Positions 1 through 8,706 of a DNA stretch of 64,000 nucleotides are shown one piece after another; position 1 is the first letter of the stretch; each line of letters begins with the position of its first letter. The translations under genes and the position numbers were made by a program. The notes under the pieces were generated by a model that saw only the letters and a list, made by a program, of their open reading frames with translations, was not told where the DNA came from and ran no database searches. The stretch is taken from positions 124,001-188,000 of the forward strand of contig NW_023501110.1 in NCBI RefSeq assembly GCF_014066305.1, in the 5' to 3' direction. This DNA is from Letharia columbiana (taxonomy: Eukaryota > Ascomycota > Lecanoromycetes > Lecanorales > Parmeliaceae).

Positions 1-738
1 GAATGTGAGCTTCAGGCGTACAAAGATCGACATGGGTCTCTGGGGCGCCCATTATTTCGCGGACCATCTTGGGGGCCAAGCAGTTGGCTGCAACATACAC
101 CGCCGTCAACACCCTCAAGCTTGCATTTACACCAGCATCAGTTTCGACACATACGGCCCAAAGTCCGTCTACCTACCATTGGAGCAGGCCAGGGCACCAG
201 CTTCGTCACTACTCCTGGCCAGTCACAAGAGGTCAATGGGTCACCAGCTCCCACTCCTCGCTTAGGTGGTGGGCCCTCTCAACCCAGCTCGAGCTTTGTA
301 CCTACTCTTAGCCACCCTCGAGTGGTCAACGAGGCTCCGGCTTCCGCCGATCGCCTGGGCCAAAAGGTTCTCAACCCCCACTCGAGCATTGTTCCTAGTC
401 CTAGCCAATCTCCAGTGGTCGACAAGACAGCGATGTCAACTGCTCCGTCGGGTCATGGGGTCTTCGAGCCCAACCTTCCGCGCAATCCAGTCAGTCAGCG
501 TCTTCGCATGCAAGATCAGTCTCAGCGACGTGCTACAGTCCTCCCACATTTGAGGCATCTACAAATGGCACCGCAGCCAGCTGGTACTACTCACATACAA
601 CCTGAATTGCCAAGGCCACAGCCAGACACGCCTTCAAGATCAAGAGACGCGCAGGATACAGAGTCCTGGGTCCAGACACAGGTGAACCATACTTTCTACA
701 ACTGGATTGATGGGATGTGGCAGGCAGAGGACTCCTGA
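1..738 (+). CDS. 3' end of a Pro/Ser-rich repeat protein (5' end outside window)
   Basis: The reading frame is open from base 1 to a TGA at 736-738, so the visible 245 codons are the C-terminal part of a longer protein; the first ATG in frame (121) is unlikely to be the true start. The visible part is rich in Pro, Ser, Gln and His and has low complexity. Nucleotides 205-483 hold three degenerate tandem copies of a 31-residue unit (starting at 205, 298 and 391, an exact 93-base period), with core patterns such as VPTLSHPRVV and VPSPSQSPVV. The tail is more ordinary (SWVQTQVNHTFYNWIDGMW). I do not recognise a domain. The style resembles the Pro/Thr-rich repeat linker of the 1704-aa coiled-coil protein at 19.5 kb, but no real homology is visible. 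It could be the disordered tail of a similar protein. Confidence 0.5.
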   Translation, partial: ECELQAYKDRHGSLGRPLFRGPSWGPSSWLQHTPPSTPSSLHLHQHQFRHIRPKVRLPTIGAGQGTSFVTTPGQSQEVNGSPAPTPRLGGGPSQPSSSFVPTLSHPRVVNEAPASADRLGQKVLNPHSSIVPSPSQSPVVDKTAMSTAPSGHGVFEPNLPRNPVSQRLRMQDQSQRRATVLPHLRHLQMAPQPAGTTHIQPELPRPQPDTPSRSRDAQDTESWVQTQVNHTFYNWIDGMWQAEDS

Positions 739-1622
739 GGGCATGGCAGAGGTGGGCATGAGTGGCTTGGGATATGACATGGAATGCTTGGATGTCAAGA
801 GGGTGTGCGGTTCGTGAATGTGGACCAGGGAAGGATACATTAATGGAAATGGTTTACACGGCTTAACGATGCGTTTTCTGGATGTGCCATCAGCGTGGTA
901 AAATAAGGATCGTGCACTTCGGCGGCATCGTACTCTTGACATTTCGAATCCTTTAGATCCACGACATCCCAAAATTTCCTTCGATCCGGCTCTATCTCTT
1001 GTTTTTCGAAAAACGAGGAGACCTGAAGATTTATTCATCTATCAATTATCGACCAACAGACGTCCATTTCGATGAATATTCTGTAGAGACACTAGAGCCG
1101 CCAAGAAGCTAGTTGAACCTTGCTCGTTTCCAACTTCAGTCTTTCCTTTGTATGACAGTAGTGGTCCTGTAACAACCTGTATAGCCTCTGCGTCTGCCCT
1201 TTCCCAGAAGTGGCAAGTATACGGGAGTATTGATACCAAAGTCTGAGCCTTTTTCACGGTCAAACAAGGCAACCCTGGACCCACTACCCATGCCACCCAC
1301 GCAGTAGCAAATTGAATAGGAATGTGAAACATGACGATGATGAGACCAAATCAGTACGGCATCTTGGTTGAATTATTGCATTGGTGATTTTGATTCTGAT
1401 CCTAGTACAAGGACTTCCACCAACGCCATGATCCTCGAACGAAGACTTGATCACTCTGTGAATGAACATGAAAAGGCCCTGACACTCCAACCTCTAGCCA
1501 TCGGAGACTTCATCATCCGAGTATACTGTGCCACTTTGAAGCTCTACCCTTCATTCTTTCGACATCGGAGATTTAATCATCCGAGTACCTCCGTGCTGCG
1601 TTCGTCCCTACCGCTGGACCCT
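739..1622. other. Intergenic, convergent 3' regions
   Basis: No convincing gene is visible. The stretch lies between the end of the plus-strand gene and the end of the minus-strand membrane-protein gene. It holds a near-perfect 25-base direct repeat at 1499-1523 and 1563-1587 (22 of 25 identical), beginning CATCGGAGA and ending ATCATCCGAGTA, which would fall in the 3' untranslated region of the minus-strand gene. Confidence 0.5.
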
Positions 1623-2912
1623 TTAGTGGCCACTTCCTTGGCTCGACTGTCCATTATCCCAAGTCATTCCCCCTCTTCCCCCTCCTCCTCCACCACCTCT
1701 GCCACCTATCCAACCGAAACGTGCACCATCATTCCAGCCACCACCGCCACCACGTCGTCTTTTCCAGCCATTGCCACGGCCAGGACCGCGGAATGGGCGA
1801 TCACCCAGCCGGGACGGGGCTTCTTCCAAAGGAACGTAGTCCGGATGCGATGGAGTCCGGATGCTTCCATCAGCTCTCCTGTTTGCCCGCGGGATTCGTG
1901 GTTTCCCGTTCTTCCCCATTTTTGGGCCAGGAGATTCGTTGTCAAGTGCAGGAGTATCATCATCCTGCTCTATCGCGCCTGTCTTCTCATCATCGTCTAA
2001 ACCCGCCTCTGCCATGGCTTGCTCGCCCTCCGAGCTCTCCACAGGGAGGTCAACGACTCCGTCCTGGCTTCCAGCTACCGCCTCCTCTGGCATCACATCA
2101 GATTCCGGCTGGCCGCCACCCAACGGATCTTTAGTCGTGGTGTTTTCCGCTGCAACTGCGTGATCTGAGTTCCCCAGATTCTGTGCAAGTATTTTTTGCG
2201 TGTCGAGCATCTGCCTTAGGTTGTCCATCTCCCTCTGTTGCTCAGCGAATTTGTCAGCATGCTCCGCCTTCAGTGTTTCAAGTGCGCTCTTGAGCAACAA
2301 GTTCTCGCTCTTTCGCTCTCGGTACATGCTGATCAGAGTGGTTCGCCACAGGAGGTTCAACTTTGCGTTCTCCGCATCAATATCGCTGGTTGGGTTTGCC
2401 AGAATCCCCTCTTTGTTGTCGCGTTTTTGGCACGAGAATCTGCTCACAATCTTGCGTACAAGATAGCTGAGCATAAGGAGGCACATGGTGCCGAGAATGA
2501 GCCAAAGCAATAGCTTCAACCAATTTGAGCTTCTGGAGGCCTTTGGTTCTTCGAAGGACCAAGACCAAGTCGACCTCGAACCCGAATCGCCAAATGTCAG
2601 TGACTCTAACTTTGCGAACTTCTCATATCCAGCTTCCCATGCCGAGTAGTCCTGCCCAGCTAGCTTTTTTCCCACGATGAAGGGTTCACCAGTCTCCGAG
2701 GATCCGTACAAGTAGTCCTGGTGGGGAATCAGAACTCCATTGTGGAAAGCAAACTCCCCTATTTCTTGCGGTATGACCTCGATTGCTGGACTTGCAAACA
2801 TTCGAGGACCGTAGTTGGCGGCAACACCCAATAGTGCAGCCGCAATAGGCATCGCCACGTGCATGGGGCTGAGGTGCCGCATCAGGATTTCTGGACTCAT
2901 GAGAAGTGCCAT
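1623..2912 (-). CDS. Membrane protein with short coiled coil and RGG-rich tail
   Basis: A 429-residue single-exon ORF. Residues about 17-34 are hydrophobic (possible signal anchor). Residues about 131-153 (LLLWLILGTMCLLMLSYLV) form a clear transmembrane helix followed by basic residues. Residues about 195-245 look like a short coiled coil (repeated LK, EQQ, NLRQML). An acidic linker follows, and the last 60 residues are Gly/Arg-rich with RGG-type repeats, a composition that often binds RNA. I do not recognise the family. The predicted topology is a lumenal segment between the two helices and a cytosolic coil and RGG tail, but this is inference. Codon use and length look genuine, and no introns are needed. 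The RGG tail could be low-complexity drift rather than a functional RNA-binding region. Confidence 0.7.
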   Translation of the reverse strand: MALLMSPEILMRHLSPMHVAMPIAAALLGVAANYGPRMFASPAIEVIPQEIGEFAFHNGVLIPHQDYLYGSSETGEPFIVGKKLAGQDYSAWEAGYEKFAKLESLTFGDSGSRSTWSWSFEEPKASRSSNWLKLLLWLILGTMCLLMLSYLVRKIVSRFSCQKRDNKEGILANPTSDIDAENAKLNLLWRTTLISMYRERKSENLLLKSALETLKAEHADKFAEQQREMDNLRQMLDTQKILAQNLGNSDHAVAAENTTTKDPLGGGQPESDVMPEEAVAGSQDGVVDLPVESSEGEQAMAEAGLDDDEKTGAIEQDDDTPALDNESPGPKMGKNGKPRIPRANRRADGSIRTPSHPDYVPLEEAPSRLGDRPFRGPGRGNGWKRRRGGGGGWNDGARFGWIGGRGGGGGGGRGGMTWDNGQSSQGSGH

Positions 2913-3844
2913 GGTTGTGGTGTATGTGGCCGTGGATGTTGTGGTATCTTGCCGGCGAAAGTGTGGGTCGAGGTGGAAATGTCGTGACGGAAAGCGGAAA
3001 GAATGTTGCTGGAGGCGAAATGCTCTCTGTGGGTTGCCGATATGGCCGACGCGAGAGAGCGATTTCAGTGAAAGGGCAGTCGATGTAGCAGATTGTTTGC
3101 CTTCTTTGTTGTGAGAGTATTGCTCTTGAGCACTGTCGAGGGATTTGACGGCGTGTCAAAGATTTGACGGCGGCACTGCAAGCAAAAGACCTTGTGTTTG
3201 GTGCCGATTTGGTAAACTCCACAGACGACCGGAAAGATGGTGAAGGAGTAGTCGGTGCGTGAGGGTTTTCGCCGTCTGTTGCTCGAAAGCTTTGGCTCCC
3301 GAAAGCTGTGCCAGCAAGAGGCCCAACGCCGCTGCTGTACTTGTGGTGATGGGTGGGAGGGTTGAGTACCAGTCAAGAGGTACAGGAACGTATCGAAGCT
3401 TCGTCGATGTTGAGGTGTCTGATGGTATGATAAGAGACCTCGATGGTAGGAGATGTCTGATGATGATGGAAAGAGGTGGGACAGAAGAAGTTTGTGGGTG
3501 CGATGGTGTGCGATTTTCCGGAGGAATATTGGTCCGTCTGCGCCTGTGTTGACGAGTGTTGAAAAAACGAGGAGGTTGGTCGTTTCCGTTCCCAAAGCGG
3601 AAACCTTCAGAATTTGACTATGCTGACAGGCGTGGGAATATTCCCTGGGCAATTTCTACGGTGTCTAGTATGAAGCTCTGGTTTTTATACACTAACTCAT
3701 TGGGAAGGCTCGTTACCGATGGTGAGGGACTTGATATCAACGGTTGTGACTAATGTAGTCGCAGAAAAAGGCGGCCCTGAACTGCAGCACTTGCGTGCGG
3801 AGCAGGATGGCCAAAAATTGAGACATTGCGACAACCTGTATGGG
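2913..3844. other. Intergenic, no gene seen
   Basis: This is the upstream region of the minus-strand membrane-protein gene and the downstream region of the next minus-strand ORF. Several overlapping frames are open for 60-195 codons, but none has a recognisable domain or plausible gene structure. I see nothing firm here. Confidence 0.4.
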
Positions 3845-5064
3845 TTACAGTGAACCTATGAAGAAGCTCTCATTTCCTTGGATCTTAGGTCTGACATGGG
3901 GTCGACCGTCGTGTTGTCGTAACACTTGCGCGCAACCACAGACTTGCTCGCATGCTTCGACGATCAATTCCTCCCACAGACGCGCGCTCTCCTCTGAGGT
4001 CGGATGGTGCCCATTATTCTGAGCCTCCTCGAGTTGACGGATGGTTAGGTGAACTATTCCATCCCTCAGCGTATTGGCTGCTGATTGCGCGGACCGTCCT
4101 GTTACACTTCCATTAGTTTCTGGAACGATGACTGACTGTGGGAGCATGCCTTTGCTCCGGCAGTAACCGCAGACGTTGGCGGCCTTGAGATTTTCTGCCG
4201 ACTTTGGAGGGAGGTGGAGAGCCGATTGGTCAGTGGAAGAATCGTGCTGTGTGAAGTCTCCCTCCGGACTCTCGACATCTTTGGGTCTTCACGAAATCAG
4301 TTCGGGGCTTTTTCAACCTCTTTGCTTGCTCCTTCGGCTGCGGCTCTCTTTGCAGCCCTATTTTTGGCATTCTGTCTTGTCTTTATATATTGTCTTCTTT
4401 CCTTCTCCCACAACGTGACTTGCGCTTGGAGCGCCCCGACGACCTTTTCTCCCCTGGCCTTCGCACCGCTGCTGCCCTTCAAGGCTCCGTGCCTTTCTGC
4501 TGTCACATCCTCGAAGCTCTTGATCGGGTTCTACTTACCTTTCCTCGTGTTGGCATGAGCTTCGAGCTCAGCGGTATCCTTCACGAAATCGGCCACTTCT
4601 CTTTTCAGCTCAGTGATCTTTCTTCTTGTCCTTGCCAGCTTAGATCCTTGCGTCCCGGACTTTTGTTGTGTGACCTCTTGTTCGAGATCCTCGCAAATAC
4701 TCTGGTATTCCTCCACGGTTTTTTCACAGTCTGCCGCTGAAGACTCTAGTTCTCCGAAATCGATTTTGAGAAAGTCATGAGCCTTTTGGAGAGCTTTCGT
4801 TGCATCGGCGGCCTCTTTATCGTCCTGAGACTCAAGATCCTCGGTACGCTTGTCCTGTGCTTCTTCAGTAGCGGTAGCATCCGATAAGGCCTTTACGGTT
4901 TCAGCCAGTTCGGCCCACTTCCAAGTCAATGATGACTCAAGGTCTTGGTTGTCCGTCTTCAATTGGCCAATTTTGATCTGAAGATCGTCTCGGGCGGTGA
5001 TCTCTGGCCATCTCGCTCCACTCATTGCGGCCGTCTTCCAGTTCGTTGAGCCCGGAAGGGGCAC
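3845..5064 (-). CDS. Putative coiled-coil protein with Cys-pair C-terminal segment (three exons, doubtful)
   Basis: Exon 1 (5064-4539) encodes a helical, Glu/Lys-rich coiled-coil segment (for example CEKTVEEYQSICEDLEQEV). It ends at a good GTAAGT donor; a possible acceptor at 4500 would make a 39-nt intron that keeps frame into a basic helix (ending near 4297, IKTRQNAKNRAAKRAA). A third block, open from about 4270 to 3845, contains NVCGYC and EACEQVCGCAQVLRQHDG, two Cys clusters that might bind metal. The junction between blocks 2 and 3 lacks a convincing donor (only GTTGAA). Either my exon model is wrong or the gene is damaged. Start could be at 5064 or at a second ATG at 5022. The family is not recognised. 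It may be related in style, not in visible sequence, to the long coiled-coil genes downstream. Confidence 0.35.
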
Positions 5065-6053
5065 CGGCCAAACCGGTAGAACAAGATAAGCTTGAGCAAG
5101 CTGTGAGAGCTGTGAGAGCTTTCTGACGGACGGTATCCCAGTTATTACTTGGCAGGTAAAGCCGTACAGCGGCCGGCCTAGGTGTAGGAGAATGGCATGA
5201 CTGGTCTGGTAGATGATGCGAGAATATCATTCGAAAGGGAAGAGAGCTCGGAGAATAAACCATGACACTGTGAGTGTCTTGGCACGAGACTTCAGAAAGA
5301 CCCCATTGAGGTGCTTGAGGAGAGACGGTCTCTGATAAGTATATATATGTAGATCTCTGATTCAAACCAGGCTGCACGGATCATTTGTAAAAATTTGGAA
5401 GACAGTCAAAAAGACATATACACTGATTGCAAGGGTGGTTAATAGAAACCAGGTTATAGAGATGCTGATTTATAGTGGGTAGATTGAATACATAGGAGAT
5501 ATGTTGTCGATGCGTATGTCGGAGAGAGGAGAAGGTTGGGAGGTCTGGGGGGTTTAAATACTCCAGGATGCCACAGGGAATAACACACAAACAGGTGAAT
5601 TCACACTGTGAATTCTCCAAACCTTCATCGTTCAGTAGGTGAAGCCGATTCTTCACTGACTTAGTCGTATCCGCCTATCACACGCAAGAGTAATATATAG
5701 TGACAGACTTGTGTTGTGTTTACATGTGGGGTGATGAGTTGAGCAAGAGCTGATGTTGTGAATTTTTTTCGAGCGGCAGGGGTATGGTCACTTTCCAGCA
5801 GTAGATGATTAGATGTGAGTATTGGTATTTAGGTCGGGAAACAGTTGCAGTTGCTACAGAAGGCATCACTGGGTAGAAGCTAGGCGTACTTTCAGATCGG
5901 ATGGCTTTTCAATTTGTCAACATGGGTATCCTTCTATGAGTTGCACATACCCTAATTTAGACTCTCCTCAGACTTTCTGCACGAGTACACTGAATGAATC
6001 GTCGCCATCTGTTAACAGTGTAGATTCCTCCATCAACAATTTCTTTTCGGGTT
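5065..6053. other. Intergenic; contains a perfect 19-bp palindrome
   Basis: No supported gene. AT-rich relative to flanks. Bases 5597-5615 (GAATTCACACTGTGAATTC) form a perfect palindrome with 9-base arms around a central C, a possible binding site for a dimeric regulator upstream of the 5064 ORF. Confidence 0.35.
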
Positions 6054-8207
6054 TTACCGTCGACTCGACCCCTTTCTGTCTTGACCTGCGTTGGACAGCC
6101 ACTCAGAGTGACGACTCATTATCGCCAGGAGTAAGAAAAAGAGAAAGAGAACACCCATGGAGACAGGTTTGGAGGGCATCTCGGAACCTTGTGGTGATGC
6201 TGGCGACGGACGCTTTTCTTTGGGAGTCGCGGTCTGGCTTGCCTCGCCAGGGCCCTTCGCCTGACGCTCCTGCCTTTTTCCAATTGGCACAGAAGGCTGT
6301 TCTCCTTGGTGAGAATGTCTCTCGGTCTTTTGGTGGGCTTCGCCAATAGCCAGTTGTTGCCATGCCTGATATGATTCCATTTCCTCCTCCGTATACGGAT
6401 TTGGTGTGTCCAGAACATCCAACCAGAGTCGTCTTTTTCGGCCCGATAGATACTTGATGTTTGTGCGACGGATCTCGCTTTTGACTTCGGTGTTTGGGTT
6501 TCTTTGCATTTGGTCTGTTTCGGTTGCACTCTCAGCGTGGATTGCGTTATCGTGCTGCCATTCTGTCACTTGAGGCGCTGGGTCGCTGGCTTTGGTGTCG
6601 GTTTGAACGTGGTTGTCCGGGTCTTCGGAGTCGAGCAGGGACCTTCGATCATCTTCAGTATCTGTGGGGGCATCGTGTGTTACGCGTATAGAGGGTCTGG
6701 ACGATGGAGAATCCGTGGCCTGGTGGTCGGACTGTGTTTCCGGCTGAGTACCAGAGAATTCTTCACTACCATGTCCTAACAGGATTTGGCCCTCCTCCTG
6801 ATCTGTTTCAGAGTTTGATTGGGGGCCACTGGGATTTTCGCTTTGCGGCCCCAGGAATGAAGACTGATTGGTCCGATTTGGCTCTGGTTCACGTACGGCG
6901 AACATGTGGTCATTTTCTGATATTTCTGCCTGCGCAATGTCTTCGACTTCGTCTTGTGGTGCCTCAGGCGGAGCCTGGGTTGAGCCTCGAGTAGATGGGT
7001 CCATGTCGCTGTGATCAGATGCTGTTTCCCACCCTATGTCGTTTTCATCTCCGTCTAGGGGATATCGCAACTGCTGCTGGTTCGCGGCGAGTTGGATCTG
7101 AACTTCAACGTAGCGCTCATCACCCTCTTTTAGTTCTGGTGCGCGTGAGTCAATGTCCGTGGTCTCTAGTTCAATGCAGCGCGTGTCATATGGAACGTCC
7201 TCATTGTCTTTGCCCCTTGCAAAATCGCCATTGATGAAACAAGCATATTGAATTCTCCAAACGTCCTCAGGAGCCTGTGGACGTATCAACCAGTGAGATG
7301 CATTCACAAACTCTACCAAGCCTTTCCGCATGCCACTCAAGAAATATAGGAGATTGACGTATAACATCTCTTCGCCAACTCGCATGCACAGGCTGACTGT
7401 TCTGAGGCTGTTGAGGCGTCTCAGAGGACAGTAGTGAGGAATATCGAGAGTCTCGAAAGTCATCGCCTCGAGTTCTTGCCGCGTGTTGTAGACGCCTAGC
7501 ATGTCAGTCGGATCGGAGAATATGTCGTCAATCTGCTTCTCAGTAAACAAGGGTAGGTAAGCAACAAGACCCTTTAGACATAATGCAGTGATAGTATTAC
7601 ACCGGAAGGTTGTTCGCCAGGGAACTTCAACGTAGTGAAAGAAGTGCTCCAACTCTTGAGCATCCGCCAGATAGTAAGATTTGGAGGCAAAGAACACGGG
7701 GCGTGACTCAATGTAAATCTGACGGCAAGTTCGTGTGACCTGATGCCACGATGCCTTGATATGCACGAACTTCTTTGGTGCTGGTGCTGTTGGAGACATC
7801 TCGGGCTTCGGGGGGCTGGTAACGAAGTCATGGCCAGCATATGACGGTGGAGTAGCGAGCAATTCGATGAAGACCTTTTCCCGTATTTCTGGGGGCAGCT
7901 TCCCGAAGGAAGTCTGGAAAAATGGCTTAAGGACTGGACCATCGGCGCTTCGTGTGATCCTAGTTTTGTAGTGGTCCTTGGCGTCTTTCAGAACGCTTGC
8001 TTGCTCTGTTGAGTCTGCTGTATCTGAATGTACAGATGTTTTGACCCGCAAATCTGGCCAGTGGCCTTGAAATGCAGCATCTCGTTGCCCTAGAAGATTC
8101 TCATCTCCGTCTAAATTATTGTCGATACTGAAGTCCATGAGATGGATGTTCTCGATACTCTGGTCCCTTGGCTTTTGGTCATGATCATCTGGGGGATGAG
8201 GTGCCAT
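6054..8207 (-). CDS. CRQIY-type (F-box/2EXR/DUF7730-like) protein with C-terminal membrane anchor
   Basis: A 717-residue single-exon protein. Residues about 95-390 form the family domain: FGKLPPEIREKVFIELLATP, then KKFVHIKASW, TCRQIYIESRPVFFASKSYY, and LRTVSLCMRVGEEMLYVNLL. Fungal proteins with an LPPE.R..Iy.lLL segment followed by a TCRQI..EA block are usually annotated as F-box-like, 2EXR or DUF7730; their biochemical role is largely unknown. The following 290 residues are acidic, Gln/Ser/Glu-rich and probably disordered. Residues about 685-702 (VLFLFFLLLAIM) are a hydrophobic C-terminal helix, suggesting a tail-anchored protein facing the cytosol. It is the first of three same-strand paralogues (next at 8.7-11.4 and 12.1-13.9 kb). 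Function in substrate recognition for ubiquitin ligases is possible by analogy only. Confidence 0.75.
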   Translation of the reverse strand: MAPHPPDDHDQKPRDQSIENIHLMDFSIDNNLDGDENLLGQRDAAFQGHWPDLRVKTSVHSDTADSTEQASVLKDAKDHYKTRITRSADGPVLKPFFQTSFGKLPPEIREKVFIELLATPPSYAGHDFVTSPPKPEMSPTAPAPKKFVHIKASWHQVTRTCRQIYIESRPVFFASKSYYLADAQELEHFFHYVEVPWRTTFRCNTITALCLKGLVAYLPLFTEKQIDDIFSDPTDMLGVYNTRQELEAMTFETLDIPHYCPLRRLNSLRTVSLCMRVGEEMLYVNLLYFLSGMRKGLVEFVNASHWLIRPQAPEDVWRIQYACFINGDFARGKDNEDVPYDTRCIELETTDIDSRAPELKEGDERYVEVQIQLAANQQQLRYPLDGDENDIGWETASDHSDMDPSTRGSTQAPPEAPQDEVEDIAQAEISENDHMFAVREPEPNRTNQSSFLGPQSENPSGPQSNSETDQEEGQILLGHGSEEFSGTQPETQSDHQATDSPSSRPSIRVTHDAPTDTEDDRRSLLDSEDPDNHVQTDTKASDPAPQVTEWQHDNAIHAESATETDQMQRNPNTEVKSEIRRTNIKYLSGRKRRLWLDVLDTPNPYTEEEMESYQAWQQLAIGEAHQKTERHSHQGEQPSVPIGKRQERQAKGPGEASQTATPKEKRPSPASPQGSEMPSKPVSMGVLFLFFLLLAIMSRHSEWLSNAGQDRKGSSRR

Positions 8208-8706
8208 GGTGTTGGCAAAGGTTGAGTGCAGGTAGATGATAACGAGGATTCAGAACTTTTGAAAGAATGTCTGGGGGTGGGTGTCATGCCCGCTTGCATT
8301 CCATGTGTTCATAGCTGCTGGGATGTAAGCTTGACTTTTCCATTGGCACTAGTAAAATTTTCGTGTTGGTGTACGTGATATTGATTTATACGAAGCCATG
8401 TGAAACAAGGCATCATGTTGTTTTGCCAAGACGCTACTATCCTTCTCCTAACACATCCGACACTTGGAGATGCATGGAGAAAAGTCAGAGTGTTGAGGCC
8501 CGCCTTCCAAAGCTTTTGAGCTAAGTCATGATTGTATGTGTCACTCATGGAAGAAGACCTTTATGAATACTGTTCAAAACGTGGTAGTATTATTGAATAA
8601 CTATCTAGTCATTCGAGGGGTCTAAGTACATATCTACAAAGCGTGCTCTGTCCAAACATAACATATACCCCCATCATGCAACCGCTGTAGACGGGAGGTC
8701 CAGCAG
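8208..8706. other. Intergenic between paralogues, no gene seen
   Basis: This is the promoter region of the 6-8 kb gene and 3' region of the next paralogue. No RNA gene or repeat is evident. Confidence 0.4.

Noticed and set aside
4937..5377. 146-codon minus-strand frame overlapping the coiled-coil ORF
   Set aside because: Different frame from the helical Glu/Lys-rich segment, low-complexity, no start context.
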